From the NCBI RefSeq assembly GCF_910592395.1, contig NC_088308.1, positions 16,693,501 to 16,757,500 on the forward strand: a stretch of DNA of 64,000 nt, written 5' to 3'. This document shows positions 26,201 through 41,200 of the stretch, one piece after another. A program made the position numbers and the translations under genes. The notes beneath the pieces were generated by a model. That model saw only the letters and a list, made by a program, of their open reading frames with translations. It was not told the origin of the DNA and made no database searches. The stretch comes from Lineus longissimus. Taxonomy: Eukaryota > Nemertea > Pilidiophora > Heteronemertea > Lineidae. The first letter of the stretch is position 1. Each line of letters opens with the position of its first letter.

Positions 26201-29200
26201 GTAGCACAGATATCGAGAAGCCATTCTCTGCTGTTGAGCGCACCTACAACAATCTTTTGACGGCGCCAACTTCAATTAGGTTTACAGTTCAAAACCAAGT
26301 CAGTTCAAAGCAATTAGTGTTAAATGTGAAGCTGTGTGAGATGATAAGTGAATTAGCTATCATAAACAATAATAGTGTTGTACAAACAAACAAACAAGCA
26401 ACATTCTATGGCAGAATTAGCAAAGGGTCTTGTGTGTCCTATCTATGGGAACTGGATGGGGTTGTCATACAAGGATCAAGTAGCTCAAATCAGCTGAATA
26501 AAATATTTGGGAATGCTGGAAACTTCACACTCAAGCTAACAGCTTCAAATGATATTAATACGGCAACAAAAACATTGACCTTCAGTGTTGTGACGTACGC
26601 TGATCCAAAAGATGCTAAGTTTGTCTCGCCTCCAACGGAAGGATTTGTTGGAAAACCTGTGACATTCAAAGTTTCTGTTGGGGTCAATATCAACAAACAC
26701 TTTTCAATTCTGATGGATTATGGTGCTACGACGGTTTTAAATACTTTTCAAGCTAGTCAGTCTCCTTACGAAACCACTCATCAGCACACTTTTGACACAG
26801 CGGGATCATACACTGTGAAAGCGAATGCATCCGATGCAGGAAGCTGGGTGGTTGTAGAACTAACCTTACTTGTGCGCTACCCTGATCTAACTGTGAAAAT
26901 CACTACGGAAAATCCGAACGTAGCGACTGGGAAGCCTATTGCGTTTGTTGCAGATGCAGAAGTTGAGACTTTAGGTTATAACCTAGAGTATACATGGCAC
27001 GTCGGTACAGGAATAGTATCTGTGAAGTCTACATCTAAAGAGTACTCCCAAACATTCAATACTACTGGGACCTACAATGTGTCTGTAACGGTTTCAACTG
27101 GATTTAATGACGCATCGGATTCCCTTTCTATCGTAGTCATTGGAACTATTACAGGCCTTTCACTCCAGGTACCTCATAGCATATTCGAGAAAACGGCAGC
27201 AAAGTTTACTGCTTCTGTTGCTACGGGGACGGATATAAGATATTATTTCAACACTAGCGTTGATGCACTTCCTGTGTCGACTTCGCCCGAACTAAAGTAC
27301 ACGTATCCAAATCAGGGGACGTACACCATGATTGTTACAGCAAACAATAGCGTCAGTCACAAGGTTTTTTCGAAGTCCGTTACCGTATTTAATATAACAT
27401 ATCTGGAATTGACGGAGGTGACAGGTCCCGCAACTTGTAGCCGAGTCAATTTCGATCTTAGCTTTATTGCCAATTTTGTACATGTGTCACCTAAAGATCT
27501 TGAGTTTACGTGGGAATTCGGCGACGGGAGACGAAATGTCACTAAAAAAGGTGATCCCAACGTTAAGCATGCATACAGATCAGCCTCGAACTTTACCCTT
27601 AAGGTGACTATCAAGAGCGCACAGAAGTCAGTGCAAGGCACGAAGATAGTTTGTGTTCAGGAGCGAATCACCAAAGTAACTCTAGCGCCGAATGTCACTG
27701 TAGTTGGTGTTGGTAGTGACCAGCCAGGAACCATAGCAGTTGGAGTCGTCGTAAAGCCAGCTTCAAACACTCAAACGTTTACATGGATCTTCAAAGGTGT
27801 TTCAGAGACAGGGTCGCCGGTTAAAGAAAAAGTTTTCAGCTTGACTACTGCTGGAAAGTACACCCTGTCTTTAACGGTTGAAAATAATTTAAATTCGCAA
27901 ACCCAGACATTGGTTTTGGAAGCACGAACAATTATCACGGGTTTCAAACTTCAGAATGATCTCGTTGACAATAAGTATGTGGAAACATTCAAGAATGTTG
28001 CATTTAGTGTTACTGCTGTTAGCGGATCAGATATTGTGTATTCTTGGATATTTGGGGATGGAAATACCCTAGATAAAGTTAAGGAGGCTTCTGTGACACA
28101 TGCATATAAAACACGTGGGGGTTACAAAGCAACTGTGAAAGCATCTAATCTAGTCAGCCAGGGAGAAGTATCATTGGATATAAGTGTACAGGACGCAGTG
28201 TCAGGGGCTAAGCTAGCTGTTGATATGTCGGCTGTGGACGTTAATCAACAGGTCCGATTCACGGCTTCAGCTACTGCTGGTACTGATCTCTCGTACGAGT
28301 GGAAACTGTGCGCAACCTGCTCAACTGTTACCAGTCAAGCTTCAACCATTGACCATAAATATGCGAGCACAGGGAAGCACACAGCAAGCGTGGAAATCTT
28401 GAACAAGGTTAGCCAAGAGACTGCAACCGTTGACATCATGGTTTTGCAAAGGATTTCGGAACTGAAAATTGTCATGAATGTTGGTACTCATGTTGCGAAA
28501 GGCTCCACAGTTGATATGGAAGCAGTGTGCAGTCGCGGATCCGATCTGACATATGAATGGAGTATCCAGCATACTGGCTCGAGGAACACTGTCGAGTACA
28601 CAACTAAGACGGTTAAGTTCACATACAATGAAATTGGCAACTATAACGTCAAGGTTACCGTCACAAATGCGCTCGGCAAAGATGATGCTACCACGTCTGT
28701 CATTGTGCAGGAAAAGGTCACTGGTCTTGAAATACAGACAACGAAGGCGTATGCTGAGCGCGCCGAATTGATAACATTCACTGCTCTAACATCATCAGGG
28801 TCGGACTTGACTTACGAATGGGATTTTGGCGATAGCGAAAAGACGACAGTTGCTAAAAATAAGATTGACCACAAATATACTAGTCTTGGAACCTTTACGG
28901 TTGCTCTCACTGCCAAAAACTTAGTTAGTACTTTGACGAAGATCGTGACTGTAGGAATAGAAGAAAAAATAAACAGTATAAGGATAACAGGCTGCTGTAA
29001 CATGGTGCTAGCTTCGGGTGCTCCGGTTACCATGTCGGCAACAGCAGCTGCAGGAAGTAACCTCGTGTACACTTGGACCATCACGGGTGACACTGGTAAA
29101 CCAATGACATTCAATGGTAATACGTCTAGTCCAACTTTCCAAACAAATGGAAGCTATAAGATAAATCTTGAAGTGCATAATCACATTAGTACATTAGCTG

Positions 29201-32200
29201 TAGATAAGACTGTCAGTGTTCAGACAAAAGTCGACAAAGTACAACTTGTACTGCAACAGGACAAAGACAAACTATTTGTAGACCAAATGGTAAATCTATA
29301 CGTGACGACGGGCCAAGGCTCCGATATGAAATACAAATGGACTTTAAATGGTGTTGAAGATAGTCGTACAGACAGCTCACTGAATCGGAAGTTCACTTAC
29401 CAAGGTGTACACCGGATCAAGGTCGATGTGCATAACGATGTCAGTAGCGGCGCTGCGCAGATAGAACTCACAATAAACAAACTCCTTTGCAATGTACCAA
29501 AATTATCACCCATTCCGACATCGAAAATCAAAGTGTCAAGATCACAAGAATTTGATTTGGAAGTGGAAGTGGATACCATGGGTTGTACCGTTTATACTGT
29601 GAAATTTCTTTGGACAGTCTATGACTCGGATTCGTGTAGCAATCTCAATAGCAAGCCAACTGTCAAGCTGCCCACAGGGGATACTACATCGGACAGCGCC
29701 TTGCACATCTCGAGCGGAACTCTCAGTGTTGGTCTGTACTGCATGTCGGTAAACGTGGGGTACTCTGACACACCCGTTGGCCTGACCGACACATTCGAAG
29801 TCGAGGTGACAGCGAGTCCATTGCGAGCTGTGATAGAGGGAGGGTCAGAACGATCGCATGGAAATACTGCAACCCTTTTGCTTGAAAGCGGATCGTATGA
29901 CCCTGATGTCTTGCCACCTCAAACCACTGAGTTAAAGTATAAGTGGACCTGTAAAGCCGTTCATCCTGCTGTAAGTGTTGTTACACCTAATTTCCTTATG
30001 TAGCCAAAATTACTGCTTCTTTTTTCAAAATAAATCATGTTCTGGTATCTTTAAAATACACCAGCAAATAAAGTGATGGTGCGCCAATCTGGTGATCTCA
30101 TTAATTGACTCTGTAGTGTAACATGTACTTATTGGAACTGCCTCGCATTTCATTCCTGTAGTCGCAGTGAGTATTCATTACGACCCAGAAACCTCTGAGC
30201 GGTTTTAGGTCGCATGTGCACCTGATTTCTTTGTGAAGTCAATCAAAATTGACGATAAGAATCATAACGTTGTGTCGTCATCCTTGGACTATACGAACAG
30301 TCAGAAAGCACAGGTATAATGAATAGAATAAAAAGAAGAGAACATGTATGGAAAAGCTGCTGTGACACTGAAAACTAGGACAGATAACCTCACGAGCTGT
30401 CTGTTCCTTCGACGTAATCGTTTTTTTTCTAAGACGTGGCTGATCGTTTATCTTTCTTACACACTTTTCAGCCAAGTCCGGCAGATGCTTGCTTCAAACA
30501 ACCAACAGATGGTGCCAAATTAAGCATTCCGACTGGTTCTTTAGTCAACGGTGGCAAATACGAGTTCACTCTAACTGTCTCTGATGGAGGATCACGCATG
30601 AAAGTTACCACTCAGAAGGTAAGGTTTCCGGAAATCGATCCGTACGCTTCAATAGCAAGAAACAATAGGATTTTGTCAGCTTGAACGCTTTGTGACGCGC
30701 CTGATGACAGAAGATAATGCTATGGCCATTACTGGTTCTGATCTGCGTCATCCCATACAAGGTCATTTAGACGACTTACTGATCAGTACCAGTACCATTA
30801 GAGTTTGTGGACGTGAGGAACTCTTCCTTGTGGCTTTGTGGTGCCTTGGCTTACGAAGGTTCAACTTTTGTCGTTTTAAGTTTTCTGAAAATAGCAGGTC
30901 GCCCGTCCAATTGCTTTAGGTACATTCTTTGTACTCTAAGAGGTGTTGTTTGGTTATGTCTGTTATCTATATATGCTATAATGCTGGTCTTCTATTGCAA
31001 TTCCCTGCAATGACATTTTCACCTGTTCCATTTTTTTCCTTTGAAATATCCGATGAAAGTTTTCTTATGTTCCAGGTGATGGTAAACCTGAAACCAATTC
31101 CGGATGTGTACGTTTCATGCCTATCTTGTCGTCAATCTGGAAGTTACGATGTCCTGCCAAACCGTCCTCTTGCGATAAAAGGCACATGTAAAAATTGCAA
31201 TGACAAAACAATAACTTACTTCTGGACAATCCTGAGATCAGATGGTCAGAGACCTGAAATTACTGATGCCAGCTCTGCCACAGGAAATGGGAAATCTTCT
31301 TTAGTCATCAACCCCGGAGTTCTTTCAAATGCTTTCAGCTATACTGTCAAGTTAACAATTGAAGACACTCGAGCAAATCTGGAGGGGTCTGCTCTGGTAC
31401 AACTTACAGCAGCCCCAATTACAGATGTAGGGATTAAATGCCAGATAACGCCAGTCGTGACCGTGGTGCTACAATATCCAGTCAGTATCACTTGTACGGG
31501 TGCTGAGGCATCGGTCGAGCCGAATAAGTATCGGGTAAGCATGAAATGGACGGACGCAACCAATACAAAGAGGGAAATTGTGATGTATTATGGTCTGAAC
31601 CCCAATACGAAAGTCTACTTGACACACGTGGGGAGCAAAGCCACGTCAAGTGTAACCGTTGAGGTTGCCATGGAGAACAAGTACGGTCATGTCAAGCTCA
31701 TTAAGTCAAGGTAAGCCACCTAAAGGTTGGAAAAACCTTTGTTTCAGCTGTTATCAACGTTCTCTCTCTGATGCCACCAGGGGTGAACGAGAATATTAGC
31801 CTGGGATTTCTATTATTCACTAGTTTCAGACCCCACATTTTATTCTGCAAAACATACGTTCCGATATCGTCTCTTGTGGTACATGTCTGAAACATAGAAC
31901 CTTCCTTTTAAGTTTGCCTCACGTCAATGGAAACAGATGTTATGTACTATAATCTAAAAGAAACCAAGATCACAAGCAGTTTTTTCCAGTTGTCTTTAAT
32001 GATGACCTGTGTTCTCTACCCGTATGATGGTGATGCCTACCTTGTTCCACATGGTTATGGAACTAAAGTTCGTGACAGGAGAAGTGTAAAGATTCATCAT
32101 TCATTTCAGTTTGATCTACGTGACGGAGCTGGTCATACCAAGCGGTGTCACCAGATCAGGGTATCTCAGAGGGAAGGTCGAGACCGTATTCACGGAGCTT

Positions 32201-35200
32201 AAACGCAAAGGCGATACAGTGAAGTTGCTACAGTACTCAGTCGCTTTAGTGGTTGAACTGAACAGGGATATGGGTACGACTAAAAAGGAAAAGAAGGACA
32301 AGATGTTTATAAGGGAGTGCCTGCTGGAGGGGTTGTATATTGCCACTGTGACATCTCTGGAGCGGATAGGTGTAATGGGTCCGATCTTGGAAAGACTGAC
32401 GGTGAGTGGTTGGGAAGGAATGTACATGTATGTGCTTTTGAGCAATTTTACATACAACTTTGTATTCATGTTGAGAAGAAATGGCTGACACCTCTAAATA
32501 TTGTTGATTAAAATCCTCTTTTGATATGTCTGTCATAAGATTCTTAGTCGAAACTTGCCTGGGTGTTTGTGGGTCTCGGTGTGTAGGAGCTATCTTTCTA
32601 TAAAGTGAAAAAATGCAAGGTTGGCGATGATGGATTGAAATTTGGTAATCTTACCCTTTATAAATCATTGGTTATTTTTCCGTCTTCAACTTATACCATC
32701 TATAAATTGCTGACTTTACCTTCTTCTTATCTTTCTAGAGCGTGCAAGATGAATTTGAATCCAAACAAAACAAAGTCGGACACATTCTCTCAAGCATCTA
32801 CGGTTACTTGGAGAAGCACCTGACGTATGGCTCAGAGACCAGAGTTACTAATCCAAACTCACTGGCCAATGCGATAAGCAATCTCCTTGGCATCCATTTA
32901 AGCAATGGCACTAAAGAGCAGCAGCTCAAGGATATAATGAAAGACTCTCAAAATATTTTCCTTTCCTACGTTCTGGCGAAAGTCCCTGAGGAAAGTCCTG
33001 TCGAATTCAACACAGAGGAGTTCACCTATTCTGGTTCTAAGACTGTTGTCGGATCATTGTCGAGATCAGTGCAATTTAAAAGTGGTGCTATTGGACTGCA
33101 ACCTGGGATGATCCCTGGCGACAAAAGTAGAGAGGTGGCACAGGCGGCGATGGCGAATCATAAGAATCCGTTCAGATGGGGTTATAAATCCGGCTACCCT
33201 GTCACATCAGGTGTCCTTTATTTCACCTTGTATGGGTCTGACGGTACTGAGATTCCAATAAAGAATCTTTCGAAAGAGAAAGCAGTGACACTAGAGTTTG
33301 TTAAGGAGGGGAACAATGCTAATGTAGCTCAAGGAAAGCATGAAACGTATTTGCCAACGAAGAACGTCAAATACACTAATTTGACACTTGTGCCTAAGGA
33401 TTCAATAAACATCCTGGTGAATTCAAGTAAACTTGGCCTTACAACTTCTGGTGCTGCGCTCTCCATACAGGTTCGGTTTACCATGGCAAATGGTGAGAGC
33501 TTCCCGACTGCGGGAATCGAGGCTCATTCCTTTCTTGGTCTAGGAACTAAACCGTCCCTCACTAATTACACGAGATACATGACAATCAAGTCAAGTATGA
33601 TGGTGAAAACGGAGGATTACAGGAACTATACGTTCTTCGTGAACCAGAGGTAATTGATACGTTTTGGTATATAAACAAAGAAACAAGTCATTAGAGTTAT
33701 TTAAATGTGACTGTGACGTGCCGGATCGTCCACGAAACACGGCTATGCTTCGGTAGGTTGGGGTGAAGTCGCGGTAAGTGACAGCATAGAAGGGTTTCAG
33801 TGCAGGAACTATTTTCCATGATTCTGACATCAGTAAACACGTTTGAGCATAAACACGTGTCGACGATGATCTTCATTGCAACTTCTCACTGTATCTTTTT
33901 TCCAGTTCCTTTGATCTTACAAAAGACTGCTATATCCTTGTCCAGAACAACAACACGGTGTCCATCAACCTTAGCGTCGGAGTCTACATCAGTAGCTGTC
34001 AGTTCTACACTGAACAGGAGACTTGGAGCAGTGAAGGCTGCGAGCCGCTGGATACAAGTACGGCGACTGTCACGGTCTGCAGTTGTAACCATCTCACAGC
34101 TTTTGGTGCAAGTGTTCTTGTCCCATTGAATGCAATTGACTTTACTGACTTGATTGTAAGTATGTTACTTTTTTATACTTTAAATTTAAAAATCATCATT
34201 GGAACATGATTTTATTACTTTATTCCTCCAAGTACTAGTCTTCTTGTTAAATTGATATTATCTACAAAAACACTCTTCAATTCGCTCTGGGGTAAATTCG
34301 GTCACGAGGAGATGCTTTTTGCACACTTTCACTCTGAGATAATTGTTCTATTGTGTCATTCTACTTAATCTGTTATGACAGGTCTATGAGGTACCAGTAG
34401 CTTAATTGCTTCTACCAAAAGTGTCACTGGACCTCTCAGAATTGTTTTAGAAACTCAGCACGAACATGTCGAACATAGCGCGAACATGTTGGTCATTGGT
34501 ACTTTGTCAATCGGGTTAATTATATCCTTCTTTTCCAGCGCTTGGACCTAGCAACTAACCCGGTAGCAATCGCTCTATGTTCAGCTATCCTTTTCGTCTA
34601 CATTCTCGTGTTGATTTGGGCCCGTCGGAGCGATATCCGAGATGAGAAAAAAGCCGTGGTTGTACCTCTATGTGGCAGGGATGGACCGTACAGATACGAG
34701 GTGTCTGTTTATACCGGCATGATGCCGGGTGCAGGTAAACTTCTACACTATTCTTCTTATATTGCGTGATACATTTTGCACTTTCAAGAAACGGAAACAA
34801 TAAAGAATAGAAGGCTGAACGTGAATTTAAAAGCTCACCTTTACAATAGGCTTTTGTTAAGGATTGAAACCATTTCGGATCTGCCGGGAGTTTAGAAACG
34901 ATTACAAATAACATATTATATAGGTATGCATGATTTTGCCAATGTTGACAAACATCATATAACTTATGAAATACGTTAGGGCTATCGGACTATCATCCGA
35001 TCTCCATTATTAGCACATGTACATCTTTGTCTCTTACATCGATCATCAGGTACAACTGCCCAGGTTGGTCTCAAGCTTTACGGAGAATACGACAAGAGCG
35101 ATGCCAAACATCTTTGCCGGCCGAACGCCTTCCGTAGGAACGGCCATGATGTCCTTGTGGTGGCCTCGCCAATGAACCTGGGAGATATCTGGCAGATTAG

Positions 35201-38200
35201 GGTGTGGCACGACAACACTGGGCACCATCCCACTTGGTTCCTCTCCCATATCATCATCCGGGACCTCCAAACGAATAGCCATTGGCACTTCCCGGTCAGT
35301 TCCTGGCTCACCATCAATGCTCCGTATGGGGTCGTTGAAAAGAAGGTTAAGGCTGCAAGTGAGTAGCAATTGCATGTAATATTCCTTTCCGTAAACGTAG
35401 TTTAATGATTCGGCAATTTTCACTTGATTTAAAAATCACACACACACAAACACACACCGTCTCCCTTGTCATGGCTAAACTTTATCACTGATTGCGAATA
35501 TTTTTCACATTCAGGTTCGCACGAGCTTGCAGATTTTTCCCTCAGGTTCAGGAATGAAGCCGCAAGTGGATTCTCCGAAAAACATGTTTGGACTAGTGTC
35601 TTCGAACATCGAGACCGGAGTCGCTTCACGCGGGTCCAGCGGGTGACCTGTTGCGTGACGCTGTTCTACACCTTCATGTGCGTGAATGCCATGTGGTACG
35701 GCCTGGTCAAGGATACAGATGACCGCTGGAAGGATATCTGGGTGGATGCCTTCTCTTGGGAGGAGCTGGTCGTTGGAATACTCTCAAGCCTAATGGTGTT
35801 TCCTATCAACATACTCATTATGCAAATATTCAGGAAAAGCCGAGTGAAGGTAGGGGTCGTGCCTTTGTAGTTAGTTATTCGTGTCGAGATTAATATGTTC
35901 CATTGGCGAATATTGTGCTTTGGCATTTGAAAATAGTTGAGTGACAATTTTACTTTATCTCAATTGGTGTTTAGAAAGTGTTTTAATCAACGTTTTTCGT
36001 TTGGATTCGATGAGAATGTATATCAAGTTTCTAAGAGCGGACACGTGCATTAAACCATGCGTAACATGTACGTTTTATGATGTTTCTTTGCAGCTTGACG
36101 CCCTGAAGCGACAACCCAAGAATGAGACAATTGAGATGGATGATCTGTGTCATGCGCCAAGACAGGGGAGTCTCATCTATGACAACAATGGAAATGTACA
36201 TATGATTTTATATTAACTTTACTAACTTTACATGTATTTGGCCTGGATACTTTCTCTTCCCTTAAAAAATGGGTGGAAATGAGTTACCTTGCGCCAGATC
36301 GCATCATATGACAATTAGTGACAATTCAGTAAATACAAATATGCTTAAAACTTGTGTGGGTTCAACTACATGTAGATAGTTCAGCAATAGTTCTGCAGTA
36401 TACAGTACTTATGACTTTCGAACTAAGCATTTAAATTCACTTTATTAATCGCGTTTTTACGTCGAAACTCCTTTTTCTGAAAGTTTTGTTTGCTCAATGT
36501 AGGGCCAGAAATTAATTAGTTTCCATCTTGTCTACGCAAAAGATGGTGGTTAGTATACATGTAGTAGATGTTGATGAAGTTGTCAATGAATACATTTTAC
36601 AACAAGAGCGCTAGTCAATGAATTGTCCCTATACAACTATATCACCATCTCATTTTCATTCCTTCAGCCCTGTCGGTTGAAGCGGACAGAAGCTTTGATG
36701 AAAATTATCCATGAAGGCTCCAGTTCGGACAGCATGCGGACCAAGGACACTTCAGACATCGGGACGTGGAGTTCAGGATCCAGGAGCAGTTCTGCCAAGC
36801 ACAGAGAAGAGTTTGCAAGAAAGGTGAATAAAAAAACGGAAACTTCTGATTTTGTCTAAAAAATGATACTTTGAGATCTACTTCTGCATCCTCTCTTGCC
36901 GATATGGGTAAATGGGGTCTAAAAGCATCAGCTTTGGCCAGGGAAGGGGAATACTCAGAACTGATACTGACTCGCTTTTTTAATTTGATGGGGTCTTTTG
37001 TTGCGATGCTCTCATCAAAAGTGTGCAACCTTACCGGGGAACCACAGTAAAGTATAATAAGTGAAACTAAAGTATAATAAGTGAAATACATGTACGTTAT
37101 TTTAGTGATGTCAATATGTTAATTCCTTTATATGGCAATACCTCCGTGATGCCTCTCATGATAAATATTGGTTATATCCATTGCAGCTCCAATTGAATGG
37201 CGATGACCCGAAGTTATGGTCGTACGATAGCATCCTTCAGTGGCCAGAGGCTCTGCCCTCATGGATGGAACACGGGAATGATAGTCCACCACTCAGGAAT
37301 GTCAGGCGCAAACAGTCCACCCAGGACACTGCTAATGATTCGCCCGAAAAGGACAGGCGCTCGCTGAGGAGATCTTCAATGGCAAGGTTTGTGATGATTG
37401 ATATTGGAATGGAATGTTAAAGGGTTGAAAACGTCTTGCAATTGTAATTCACTCTATGTGTTGTCCTGAATAACTTCATATGATATATATATATCATATG
37501 ATACAATCATGACCTCATCCATCTACTTTCTTAAGGAATACTTTTTTCAGGCTGAATCTATCTTTCAAAGATGACTCGACCTCTTTATCTAGTTAGTTCT
37601 TTATATATGATTATCGTTTCTTTACTGTCTTATTTCATGCAGGGCAACCCGGAAGATGAGCATTGACACACTGCTGAGGTCCTGCGAAGAAGACCTGCAA
37701 GAGGAGGAGAAGGAAGTGAAGACTGGCAAGAGAGTCTCCGTGATCGACGCGAAATCATCCAGTACAGAAAGTAGCAGGAAATTCTCACTGCCGATGTAAG
37801 TCATTTAAATTACTTTCGACATCCAGCTCTCTAATATATCTATCACACTTCCTGCAGATCTAATTGATAGACATGGCACTTTCCGTAGCTTGGTGACAAT
37901 TTCTGTTGCCCGTTGATTTGTACCAACTTACTTTTGTCGGCAACCAAATTTCAGTTTCTGTTTACTCGTATAGGCGTCGATCTCGCCGGGTCAGCACGAA
38001 CACTACCCTTACAGCTTGCGGCACAGAGACGATCCCCTCGACTTTTGCGGAGGATGATGCATGGAGTAGTCTACCAACGGAAATGTCAGAAGTCAGCGAG
38101 TTTGGATCATCATACGGCCTCGGCTCGAGAAGGACGACACTGATATCAAATGGGGTGTCGGATACATTTGACAGGTAGGCACATCCATCTTAGTCTGCAA

Positions 38201-41200
38201 ATCGGAACTTTAAATTTCACAATTTCCCCAAAGCAGAGGATCATTGGTAGCAGTTTTCAGCGGCAAATGCAGTTTTGCCCGAAACACTTTCTTAAGGCTG
38301 TTGATTTGCATTCCCGGGGTGATTTCTCCCCTCTGTATGACAAGTATGTTTCCTTCCAAAATTAGATCACAAATTATCAACGGTATTAAACGGGTCGGTT
38401 TTGCAGAGTCAAGTCGATAGAAGGAGCCAACCTTACATGTGGTTTTGAATTAAATGGTACTTTTATCAATACAGGCGTTCGACCTTTTGCCGTAACTTCT
38501 CCGAGGGTGAATTCAGCATTGGTCGCGAGGAGACATTTGACCTTGATAGTGCCAGCATGGCAAGGAGTGCAAGCATTATCGCCTCATACGGCAGCCGGTC
38601 ATTTACGAGCTCGTCATCTGGTCCATCGAAGCTGAATAGAACTACCAGTGAGTTGATAGTATACACCTGATTTTCATTCAGTCATTGGTTTTTTATTGGC
38701 CGTCCGTGGAGACCTCCATTATTGCCTTTAGACAGATCCGTATGACTTTGTAGATATTAGCATCCATGGTGTATAGAGCGAACATTGAGAATATTAAAAT
38801 CGGATTCTTAGACAGCCAAAAAGAGTAACGGAGATAGAAAGCATTTGAAATAAGAGAGAACTGTTAACTTTTTTTCAGGCCAGAGCCTTATACGTATTCC
38901 CGAGGTAAACCACAAGAAGAAGCAATGCCTGCTGCCCCACTGCTGTGTCTACCTGGCCTACTCATTGTGTGCAGCTCTCTCAATTCTCTCCATCATCATG
39001 GTCGTATTGTACGGACATAAATTTGGAAGAGATTTGGCCTTAAAGTGGCTCCTTGCCTTATTCATATCATTCGTACAGTCTGCATTTATAACCGAGCCAC
39101 TAAAGGTATGTATATATATAGACGTTAGAACATTTCACCTAACTGTTCTTAAAAAGAATGCATTATCTTCTGTACCTACTTGCAGCAGTTAGAGTGCAAG
39201 ACTTTTCTTCGAGAGGTCGAAGATCATAGTCGTTTCCATCGAAACAACTTTGGACTGAGTACAACTTTGACCACTTCTTGTCTTGCTGATGTTACAATGC
39301 TTTGGGTGAATGGCACCTCTAATCAAAGTACAGCAAATGGAAGATACTCTCCTCATCTTTCTGCAGGTTGTGTTCATTGCAATATTCCTAGCAACAGTCA
39401 CAAAGCGAGCTGACCAAAGGGTTGAAGACAACGTTGAAGTCTCTCCCATACTGGAGTCCAATGAGAAAATCAAGGTAAATAAGGAGACTGAGAGGCTATC
39501 TAAAGCAAGGTTGAGCGACATGACCAGCGCAAAGCCCTGGCTTCATGACGCTCAATTTTGGCATGTTGGGTAAATCAGATTTTTGATTATTTGATTTAAT
39601 CCATTAAATCACAACTCAGAAGAGAACTGCAAAATACAGACCTTTTATTGCCATGTTGACACTGACAAGTACGCCATGCCAGAACTCGCTAACGATAGAA
39701 CTTGTCTTCTTTCAGGAGGACAAAATGAAGCCAATCAAAGGTTTTGCCCTTCTTCAAGCTCTCAAGGAGGGGCGAAAGGTTCACAGGATGCAGCTGATCA
39801 TTCGCCAATCCATTGCCTACTTCCTGTTCATCTGGCTCATATTTGTCATCAACTACGCCAACAATGATGACAAGGCCTACTACCTGACCGAGAATGTCAA
39901 TAATACTCTGGCCAAGTCCTCACTTCCCATGTCTGGACGAACCTTAAAGTCATTGCAGAGGTAGGACTTAAATTTTCTAGTCCCTCCATAAAACAACATG
40001 CTTTCCAGGGTAGAAAATCGGTTTTTTTTGCAAATCAGCATCAGTACTTCTGGTGTCTTAAATTCTATTGACGATAACTTTCTTTGCAGCACAAACGATA
40101 TATGGTCCTGGTTGGAAGCCATAGCTACTCCTTATGTCCATTCAGAGAACACCACTGATAGCTACCTCTACCTGCTTGGAGTCATGCGTCTGAGACAAAT
40201 CCGAGGCACCAAAGGTAAGAAACTGTTAGAGTAGAATTACAGCTCAACTTGTCGGGGAATTTTGCAAAAGAGAGACACTGAATCATTGATAAAACAATGA
40301 CCATATTGATGTAAAGTTTTGATCAGCAAAGCTGAATCTTTGATTATCAATGACCATGTTGCTGTAAATCTTTAATTATTTCAAATTGATAACGCATGAT
40401 TAATTTACTGTAATTCCATGTTAACCATGTTTCTGTAGAGCATTGATAACCAACGACTTGCTGTGTATTTCCATTCTGATCCATTGCATACGATCTATTC
40501 TTTGCTTACAGATAACTGTACGGTTGATCTTGATCATATTTACAATGCAAGATTCCGATCCGATGGCTGTTACGGGAAAAGGCTATTTGACGAGGACACT
40601 GCCACCTATGATGAGATGTGGTCTCCGGCTCCTGATGGAAAATGGAAGCATGAAACAACTGATGAGTAAGTCGGGTGGAGTTCTTGTTTCGCCCAGGCGA
40701 CAAAAAAGGACTTATAAATGCTGTCATTAATATAAAAAGAAGTGTTCTGATTACGGAGGTCAATTTTCATTTGATAAATCCAATTCTATACCAAAACCAG
40801 TGGCCGCAGTAGAACAGGGGTGGGTCCACTATATCTGTTCCACTGAAGTAATTGAGATTGATAACTGTATGTTTTCCTCCAGCTGGCTGCATGAGGGAAT
40901 ATACCATTCATATAAAGGAGGTGGTTACACCATGACACTCGGCTCCAGCCTGCCTGCCTCACTAAGGGTGATTTCTGCCCTAAAACAAGCCAACTGGATC
41001 AATGACAGGTACGTCCCCCTTATAAAGAATTTCCGATCGCTTGAAACTTCAATATACTGTAATGATTTAGGAAGTGACTACTTGGCAAGCCCGGCTTACC
41101 AAACAGCGACTTTTTCTTGTCCTGAATGGAGAGCCGAACTCATTAATATTAAAGTAAAGTCTCCAGCTCGCCAAACAGGGTAGATTTTTTACCTGTCTGG

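Noticed and set aside
40800-41183. ORF across PKD1 exon 30 and intron 30, echoed at 42803-43036 with a shared peptide
   Set aside because: The shared peptide comes from the two copies of the palindrome-rich element, which is noncoding and intronic.
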